Shown: positions 14,883 to 20,823 of the stretch, piece by piece | How the letters are laid out: each line of letters starts with the position of its first letter | Position numbering within the stretch: position 1 is the stretch's first letter | NCBI GenBank assembly: GCA_050942995.1 | Contig: JBMNOI010000067.1 | Coordinates: 1-20,823, forward strand | From: JBMNOI01 sp050942995 | GTDB taxonomy: Bacteria; Chloroflexota; Anaerolineae; UBA1429 | Direction of reading: 5' to 3' | Length of the DNA stretch: 20,823 nucleotides | Notes under the pieces: model-generated | Databases searched by the model: none | Seen by the model: the letters and a program-made list of their open reading frames with translations, nothing else | What the model was told of the DNA's origin: nothing | Made by a program: the position numbers and the translations under genes

Positions 14883-14883
14883 C

Positions 14884-14960
<77 letters not shown>

Positions 14961-14971
14961 ACGACGCCGGT

Positions 14972-15000
14972 AGTATAGCACAGAGGCCCCGGCGATGCAA
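14972..15000 (-). promoter_or_regulatory. Promoter of tRNA-Val
   Basis: Minus strand TTGCAT (14995-15000), 17 nt, TATACT (14972-14977), 11 bp before the tRNA 5' end. The -10 is strong and the -35 moderate. Confidence 0.55.
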
Positions 15001-15043
15001 GTTGGCGTACCAAAATTACCATTTGCATGCGGACGCACGCCGG

Positions 15044-15571
15044 TTACAGATCCAGCGTATACACCAGCCCTATATCGCCGTTGGTGTAATAGTGGTCGAT
15101 AAAGCCACGGAAGAGATAGCCCCTCTTGGTGAGCAGGCAGATGGCGGGGTCGTTGCGGCTCTGCACCACACAATTGATGCCCGATAGCTCGCTGCCCCGC
15201 GCCCAACGCTCGGCAGCGTCCATCAAACGACTGGCAATACCACACCTCCGGTAGGGCCGATCCACCACCAGGTGCTCGATCCATGCCTGCCAGCGCCAGT
15301 GGCTCACTACCATATCCAGATAGCCGAGGATCCGGATCATCTCATCGGCTACCAAAAAGCACTCCTCCCGCTGCCAGTCCTCATAGATCGTATCGACATC
15401 ACGAGGGTAGCGCACCGTTGTACGTCGCGGGATGCGGGCGCGTTCGAAGCGGATGTCGATGCTGTTCGCCTCGACGCTCTCGTTCATCTGCCAGACGAAC
15501 TCGGTCTCGTATGAGGCATCCAGCGCTTTACAACGATCGATATCGGCGATGGTTGCCGGGCGAATGTTCAT
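15044..15571 (-). CDS. GNAT-family N-acetyltransferase
   Basis: 175 residues of acetyl-CoA-dependent acyltransferase. Motif A is clear: WIEHLVVDRPYRRCGIASRLM (98-117) with the pyrophosphate-binding R-R-C-G-I-A, followed by motif B (NDPAICLLTKRGYLFRGF, 140-157). The N-terminus MNIRPATIADIDRCKALD is a standard first strand and helix. The acceptor substrate is unknown. The ATG at 15571 follows GGGAGAAAG; the longer upstream frame lies in the MoxR gene. It lies 43 bp downstream of moxR-like ATPase gene and is probably co-transcribed with it. Confidence 0.85.
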   Translation of the reverse strand: MNIRPATIADIDRCKALDASYETEFVWQMNESVEANSIDIRFERARIPRRTTVRYPRDVDTIYEDWQREECFLVADEMIRILGYLDMVVSHWRWQAWIEHLVVDRPYRRCGIASRLMDAAERWARGSELSGINCVVQSRNDPAICLLTKRGYLFRGFIDHYYTNGDIGLVYTLDL

Positions 15572-15614
15572 TCTTTCTCCCTCAGGAGTATGTATTGTGT
15601 TCGACCAGGGCGAC

Positions 15615-16568
<954 letters not shown>

Positions 16569-16613
16569 TTCGCCCCCTTTGCTCAATGAACTGAAGAAAA
16601 TGAGGTAGAAGTG

Positions 16614-16642
16614 AGAATATACTCGTTACACGGGAATGTCAA
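16614..16642 (-). promoter_or_regulatory. Strong promoter of the moxR-GNAT operon
   Basis: Minus strand TTGACA (16637-16642), 17 nt, TATTCT (16614-16619). Perfect -35, 4-5/6 -10, transcript start about 40 nt before the ATG. Confidence 0.72.
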
Positions 16643-16699
16643 GGCAGAAGAAGCCCAAACGGTGGGATTCGCCCGAAACGCCAAAATCGCCGTCGGCTT

Positions 16700-16728
16700 T
16701 TGACAGCCCATGGCGATAAGACGAGAAT
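16700..16728 (+). promoter_or_regulatory. Probable promoter of the rlmI-like gene
   Basis: TTGACA (16700-16705), 17 nt, GAGAAT (16723-16728), about 55 bp before the ATG at 16784. Perfect -35, moderate -10. Confidence 0.5.
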
Positions 16729-16783
16729 GATGAGAGAGCCAGATCGAGAGGTCGGATAGAGGGGATGAGAGAGAGGCGCAGCG

Positions 16784-18052
16784 ATGGGATCTGACAGGAC
16801 GGGGAACAGGCACGGCAGACTGCCGACGGTGATGGCATCGCCGGGCATTCGCGCCAGCCTGCAGGCGGGCCACCCGTGGGTGTATCGCGATCAACTGGTG
16901 CCCGCCAGGGGAGAACGCGGCGTGCCCCGGCTACCCTCGGGTACATGGGTACGGGTGCTGTGCGGCCCCTTTGAGGCGGTGGGCCTGTGGGACGCCCGCG
17001 GCGCCATCGCCGTGCGTCTCTTTGATCGCCATACCGCGCCCGACGATGCCCGACTGGCGGAACGGATGCGGGCGGCGTGGGATCTGCGTGCTCCCCTGCG
17101 CGAGGCGTGGGCACAGGGCGTCGATTCGTCGCGGATGACGACGGCATATCGCTGGGTGTACGGCGAGAGCGACGGCCTGCCCGGCGTGGTGGTGGATCTG
17201 TACGATCGCTATGCCGTTCTGGCGCTCTACAGCGAGGGTGTGGCGACTCTGCAAGAACCGCTGGTTCGGGCGTTGACGGCGATCACCCCGCTGGACGGTA
17301 TCGTGCTGCGGCGACATGGCAGCGCGGCCGGGGCGAAAGACGACGATGATACTGCCGCCGCTGCACGAACGGTCATCTGGGGCACGACACCGCCCCCTGA
17401 TCTGACGGTGTACGAGAACGGCCTGCTCTTTCGGGCCAATCTGATGGAGGGCCAAAAGACGGGGCTCTTTCTCGATCAGCGCGAGAACCGCGCCTACATC
17501 GAGCCCTGGTGCCGTGGCAAGCGCGTGCTCAACGCCTTTTCCTACACCGGCGCCTTTTCGGTGTACGCCGCCCAGGGTGGAGCCACCCATGTGACCAGCG
17601 TCGATATCGCCGCGGCCGCGGTAGAGGAGGCCCGCTACAACCTGGCCCTCAACGGCCACGATCCCGACGCTCATGAATATGTGGTGGCCGATTGCTTTCA
17701 GTGGCTGGAGGCGTGCGCCCGCAGCGGCCGGCGCTTTGATATGGTCATCATCGATCCCCCCTCGCTGGCGCGAGCCAAAACCGGCCGACACGCCGCCACC
17801 CGGGCCTACACCCGATTGAATCGCCTGGCGATGAGCTGCCTGGAGCCGGGCGGGCTGTTGGCCACGGCGAGTTGCACCGGCCAGGTATCGCCGGACATGT
17901 TTCGCGAGGCGCTGGCGGCGGCCGCCACTCAGGCCGACCGGCGGCTCACCATCTTGCGCGAGGCCGGGCACGCCCTGGATCATCCGGTGCCGGCTCACTT
18001 TCCCGAGGCGCGCTACCTCAAGTTCGTCTTTGGCGTGGTACATCCCGCATAG
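16784..18052 (+). CDS. Class I SAM-dependent 23S rRNA m5C methyltransferase, RlmI-like
   Basis: 422 residues. An N-terminal PUA domain (about 19-95, starting ASLQAGHPWVYRDQL), a central EEHEE-like domain, then the Rossmann methyltransferase: ANLMEGQKTGLFLDQRENR (218-236), SAM motif I VLNAFSYTGAFSVYAA (248-263), SVD acidic residue (272-274), the DPPSLAR motif (324-330) and the catalytic Cys364 in ASCTGQVS. RlmI methylates C1962 of 23S rRNA in E. coli; the exact target here is inferred. The ATG at 16784 has a purine-rich GAGAGAGAGG upstream; an internal ATG at 16832 lies closer to the PUA start and is a possible alternative. Confidence 0.87.
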   Translation: MGSDRTGNRHGRLPTVMASPGIRASLQAGHPWVYRDQLVPARGERGVPRLPSGTWVRVLCGPFEAVGLWDARGAIAVRLFDRHTAPDDARLAERMRAAWDLRAPLREAWAQGVDSSRMTTAYRWVYGESDGLPGVVVDLYDRYAVLALYSEGVATLQEPLVRALTAITPLDGIVLRRHGSAAGAKDDDDTAAAARTVIWGTTPPPDLTVYENGLLFRANLMEGQKTGLFLDQRENRAYIEPWCRGKRVLNAFSYTGAFSVYAAQGGATHVTSVDIAAAAVEEARYNLALNGHDPDAHEYVVADCFQWLEACARSGRRFDMVIIDPPSLARAKTGRHAATRAYTRLNRLAMSCLEPGGLLATASCTGQVSPDMFREALAAAATQADRRLTILREAGHALDHPVPAHFPEARYLKFVFGVVHPA

Positions 18053-18064
18053 GGATCTGCCCGC

Positions 18065-19729
18065 TCAGGCCGTCTCTTCGGGCGCGGGCAGGCGATCGGC
18101 GATCTCGTCGGGCAGTCGGACGTCGGCCAGGATGATCAGGTGGTGGCAGGCCCTCGAACAGCCTACATACACCAGTGTCTCCAGATCCTGGCTGGTCGGC
18201 TGCAGCTCGGCCAGGATGACAACCGCTGCCTCGAGCCCCTTGTAGCTGTAGATGGTGCTGCAATAAACCTCGTTGGCCCGCTGCGGCGGCGTGGCGACGA
18301 GTTGCAGGTTGCCCAGCCTGGGACAATCTTGCACCAACCCTCGTTTGCGGTAGGGCGTCAGCACCACGATATCCTCCGCCGCTACCCCCTCCTCGACCGT
18401 CAGGCGGTGCAGGATGCGCCGCAGACGCTCGCGCAGATCTCGCTCGGAATCGTAATAGTAAATCTCGACCGGACGTCCCTCAGGGCCGATCGCCTGGGGT
18501 TGCACGGCGTCACGTTGCCGATAAAAGGACATGAACGTCCGATGAATATGCTGTGTGTTACGGCAGTTACGATCCAGCGGATAGTGGTCAAAGGATTCTG
18601 GAATCTCAAAGTCGACGTTGTACAGATTCTGGTTGTCGTCGTAAAAGATGTAAAAGATGCCCTCATCGGGGTCCTGCAGCAACATCATGAGGGTTTCCCA
18701 ATAGTGTGGGGCGAAATCCTGTCCCTCGTCCACGATGACGGCATCGTACTGCGCCCCCAGCAGATCGGCGGCCTCGAACAACCGCTCGGGCAGGTATTGG
18801 GTGTAATAGTCGCCGGCATCCGTGGTGGGGGGCGGCGCCACATCCAATCCGGCACACTCGGCCAGTTCGCGGCACAGATGATGATAATTGCTCACCATCA
18901 CCTCGGAAGGGAGATCCCCTTCCCAGGCCAGATAATCGGCCAGGTCGCGATTGTAACAGGTGAGCAATACGGCATAACCCTGAGACGCCAACCGGCGGGC
19001 CTGCTCCAGAGCCAGCATGGTCTTACCGGTACCGGCGCAACCCGAAATGGCCACACGCCGCCGATTGCGCAGCAGATTCAGCAGCGTGTATTGCTCCTCG
19101 GTCAGCTCGACGATACGCTTCCCCTCCCGACGGATGGACCGGACCAGCGGCAGGCGCAACGTCCGCGTAGGGGCCAGCAGGTCGACCAGGGCGGCCAGGT
19201 CGTCCGCGTCGAGAGGGCTGTGGGCGGCGTAATGATCGAACAAAGCCGCCAGCCACGGCGCCGGGTCCTCGGCGGCGCGAACGTCCAGGATAATGGCCGC
19301 CGGCGCATCGGGACGCAGATCGGCCTCGACCTCTCCATCGGGAAAGGCAACGGCATGGCAGACGTAGGGATGCCCCCGCGACCAGACCGGCATCTCGCGC
19401 ATCTTGGCGATGAGGCTGTATTTGCCTCGCTCGGCCTGCTCAAAGGGATCTTTGATGGGGATGCCGTTGCTGGTCCACTCGCCCCGCTCGCCATCGTACC
19501 GGATGGCGCCTCCCTTGACCTCCAGCACCAGCACCCCTCGCGCAGGATCGACGATGATAAAGTCGCTCTCACCATCCCGGGCGCCCCGTCGCCTGTCGCG
19601 CACCTGCCAGCGGGCGCTGTGAAATACCAGCACATCGTCGGGCAGCCGGTCACGAAATATCTCGTACAGAGCGCGTTCGGCATGGCTCTCGGTGGCATCG
19701 TCCAGGCGATTAGGATAGATGCGGGCCAT
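18065..19729 (-). CDS. NERD nuclease-domain / UvrD-like SF1 helicase fusion
   Basis: 554 residues. Residues 12-130 are a NERD domain with a nuclease-like Asp56 (GESDFIIVDP), Glu70 and Lys72 (LEVKGG), the D-ExK pattern of restriction-type nucleases. Residues 205-540 are a superfamily 1 helicase: Walker A GCAGTGKT (230-237), motif II VIVDEGQD (331-338), motif III DDNQNLYN, motif IV DRNCRNT (386-392), motif V STIYSYKGLE (491-500) and motif VI YVGCSRACHH (521-530). Such fusions are likely DNA repair or defence enzymes; the role here is not settled. ATG 19729 has GGAGGT upstream. The first 20 bp overlap the end of the UroD/MtaA-like gene, giving translational coupling. Confidence 0.88.
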   Translation of the reverse strand: MARIYPNRLDDATESHAERALYEIFRDRLPDDVLVFHSARWQVRDRRRGARDGESDFIIVDPARGVLVLEVKGGAIRYDGERGEWTSNGIPIKDPFEQAERGKYSLIAKMREMPVWSRGHPYVCHAVAFPDGEVEADLRPDAPAAIILDVRAAEDPAPWLAALFDHYAAHSPLDADDLAALVDLLAPTRTLRLPLVRSIRREGKRIVELTEEQYTLLNLLRNRRRVAISGCAGTGKTMLALEQARRLASQGYAVLLTCYNRDLADYLAWEGDLPSEVMVSNYHHLCRELAECAGLDVAPPPTTDAGDYYTQYLPERLFEAADLLGAQYDAVIVDEGQDFAPHYWETLMMLLQDPDEGIFYIFYDDNQNLYNVDFEIPESFDHYPLDRNCRNTQHIHRTFMSFYRQRDAVQPQAIGPEGRPVEIYYYDSERDLRERLRRILHRLTVEEGVAAEDIVVLTPYRKRGLVQDCPRLGNLQLVATPPQRANEVYCSTIYSYKGLEAAVVILAELQPTSQDLETLVYVGCSRACHHLIILADVRLPDEIADRLPAPEETA

Positions 19730-20741
19730 CTTGTACCTCCACTGCCCGCGCAATCGCGCGCAGGTTCTCCACCGGCGTGTGTAGAGGCACGGCGCATTCG
19801 GGCCCCAGCACCTGCACCCCGGCATCTCGAGCGTAACGAGTGACCTCTTCCACCATTGCCGGCGTTCCGTCGAGCAACACCTCAGAGTTGTTCACATTGC
19901 CCACCAGCGCCATGCGCCCGGCGGCAGCGCGAACGGCATCGTATGCGTCGACGCGGGAATCGAAATGAAAGGCGCTGAACCCGGCGTCGGCGATCGCGGG
20001 GATGCGGTCCAGGGTGTTGCCGCAGATGTGCAGCACGATGGGGATATCCAGCGCCGCCACCAGCTCACGATGCACCGGCTGTAAAAAGTCACGATACATG
20101 GCGCTGCTGACCAGATCGCCGGTGGCGTGATCGGCCAGGCAGAGCAGGTCGACGCCGGCGTCGATCTGGGCGCGGGCAAAGCGCAAGGTAACCTCTTTCA
20201 GGCGCGCCAGAAACGCGCGCACCCGTTCGGGAGCCAGAAGGGTGTCCATCAGAAAGGGCTGCAGCCCCACCACATGATAGGCCAGAGTCCACGGTCCCAT
20301 CACCTTGCCCACGATGGCGACGCGGTCACCATACTCGGCGCGCAGGATACCGATGGCGTCCAGGGCGGCACGAATGGGCGGACGCTCGATAAAATCGGCG
20401 GGGATACACACCGCATCGGGATCGTCCCACAGCGGGGCGCGGACGGTGGGCATAGTGTCACGGTCGCCCCAGTCGATCTCGGCTCCCAGAGCGGCGGCCT
20501 CTTGCACCACACTGAATATGGGCATGATGGCGTCATAGCCCAGGATGGTATGGGCGGCGGCGGCCAGACGGGCCATGGTGACGCCGTCCAGATGGGCGTC
20601 GGGAAAGGCCGCGCCGGTCGCCTCCATCTGCTCGACGGTGGTGACAGAGGTGGGGCTCCCTACAGGGGGACGGCCGCCGGAGCGGCGGACGATGCTGGCG
20701 AGAAAACGCGCTCTGGGAGATGAGGAATCGTATGATGGCAT
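19710..20741 (-). CDS. UroD/MtaA-family protein (corrinoid methyltransferase-like)
   Basis: 343 residues of the uroporphyrinogen decarboxylase superfamily TIM barrel. Features resembling the methylcobamide:CoM methyltransferase branch: His238-x-Cys240 in IVLHICGNTLDRI and Cys316 in LGPECAVPLHTPVENL, the probable zinc ligands that activate a thiol acceptor, plus the GKVMGPWTLA block. True UroD has an N-terminal RPVWxMRQAGR motif, absent here, so heme synthesis is unlikely. The methyl donor and acceptor are unknown and no dedicated corrinoid protein is adjacent. The ATG at 20741 follows GAGGTG closely; the frame further upstream overlaps the promoter. It is the first gene of an operon with the NERD-helicase. 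Confidence 0.82.
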   Translation of the reverse strand: MPSYDSSSPRARFLASIVRRSGGRPPVGSPTSVTTVEQMEATGAAFPDAHLDGVTMARLAAAAHTILGYDAIMPIFSVVQEAAALGAEIDWGDRDTMPTVRAPLWDDPDAVCIPADFIERPPIRAALDAIGILRAEYGDRVAIVGKVMGPWTLAYHVVGLQPFLMDTLLAPERVRAFLARLKEVTLRFARAQIDAGVDLLCLADHATGDLVSSAMYRDFLQPVHRELVAALDIPIVLHICGNTLDRIPAIADAGFSAFHFDSRVDAYDAVRAAAGRMALVGNVNNSEVLLDGTPAMVEEVTRYARDAGVQVLGPECAVPLHTPVENLRAIARAVEVQDGPHLS

Positions 20742-20787
20742 GTTCACCTCGCACAAAAGACGGGACGGCCCGATTATGGTTGTGTAG

Positions 20788-20816
20788 AGTATAGTGAGGC
20801 GAAGAAGGGGTGGCAA
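20788..20816 (-). promoter_or_regulatory. Promoter of the UroD/MtaA-NERD operon
   Basis: Minus strand TTGCCA (20811-20816), 17 nt, TATACT (20788-20793), about 50 bp before the ATG. Both boxes and the spacing are good. Confidence 0.7.
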
Positions 20817-20823
20817 GCAGATG

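Noticed and set aside
16931..18043. Long antisense open frame opposite the RlmI-like gene
   Set aside because: It mirrors the methyltransferase codons, has no family motifs and no ribosome-binding site; a GC-rich shadow frame.
18140..19843. 567-codon open frame on the plus strand opposite the NERD-helicase
   Set aside because: The minus strand carries all NERD and SF1 helicase motifs in order; the plus frame has none.

Overview
The window is GC-rich, densely coded bacterial chromosome: sixteen protein genes, one tRNA, factor-independent terminators and several clear -35/-10 promoters, with no insertion sequence, prophage or CRISPR. Gene content (divergent GroEL paralogue, tocopherol-cyclase-like protein, GH130, KdgK/Eda pair, UroD/MtaA-like and B12-binding proteins) would fit Chloroflexota (Anaerolineae-like), but this is an inference from gene style, not a phylogenetic result.

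The main result is that three genes that look broken by an in-frame TGA are best read as selenoprotein genes. (1) A peroxiredoxin at 46-747 (-) has TGA exactly at the peroxidatic cysteine (FTFV-U-PTEL) and has lost the resolving cysteine. (2) A small SelW/Rdx-type protein at 8124-8363 (+) has the classical CxxU motif (C-T-S-U). (3) A peroxiredoxin-like protein at 11641-12132 (+) has a U-P-F-C motif. In all three the protein continues in the same frame with family-typical sequence, and each TGA is followed 11-17 nt later by a perfect 6-8 bp hairpin with a G-containing 3-4 nt loop, as expected for a bacterial SECIS. The Sec machinery (selA, selB, selC, selD) is not in the window and must lie elsewhere.

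Layout: 46-747 (-) Sec-peroxiredoxin, then divergently 1252-4084 (+) a B12-binding protein and an opine-dehydrogenase-type reductase. A bidirectional hairpin (4121-4145) separates these from 4199-7701 (-), a divergent GroEL-like chaperonin with an ATGA overlap to an Asp-box beta-propeller. Back-to-back promoters at 7882-7974 drive the chaperonin and, on the other strand, selW, which has a structured leader and its own terminator. Then follow KDG kinase and a KDPG aldolase-VOC fusion (8587-10664, +), a convergent HAD phosphatase (10781-11440, -), and a + operon of the UPFC selenoprotein, a tocopherol-cyclase-like protein (TTGA overlap) and a GH130 enzyme (11641-14209). A P-loop kinase-like gene at 14305-14849 is frameshifted. 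tRNA-Val(CAC) lies on the minus strand at 14884-14960, followed by an MoxR ATPase-GNAT operon (15044-16568, -), an RlmI-like rRNA methyltransferase (16784-18052, +), and a UroD/MtaA-like protein overlapping a NERD-helicase (18065-20741, -).

Functional themes: thiol/selenol redox defence (three selenoproteins), protein quality control (chaperonin), sugar-acid and mannoside catabolism (KdgK, Eda-VOC, GH130), and corrinoid-linked chemistry (B12-binding protein, UroD/MtaA-like protein).
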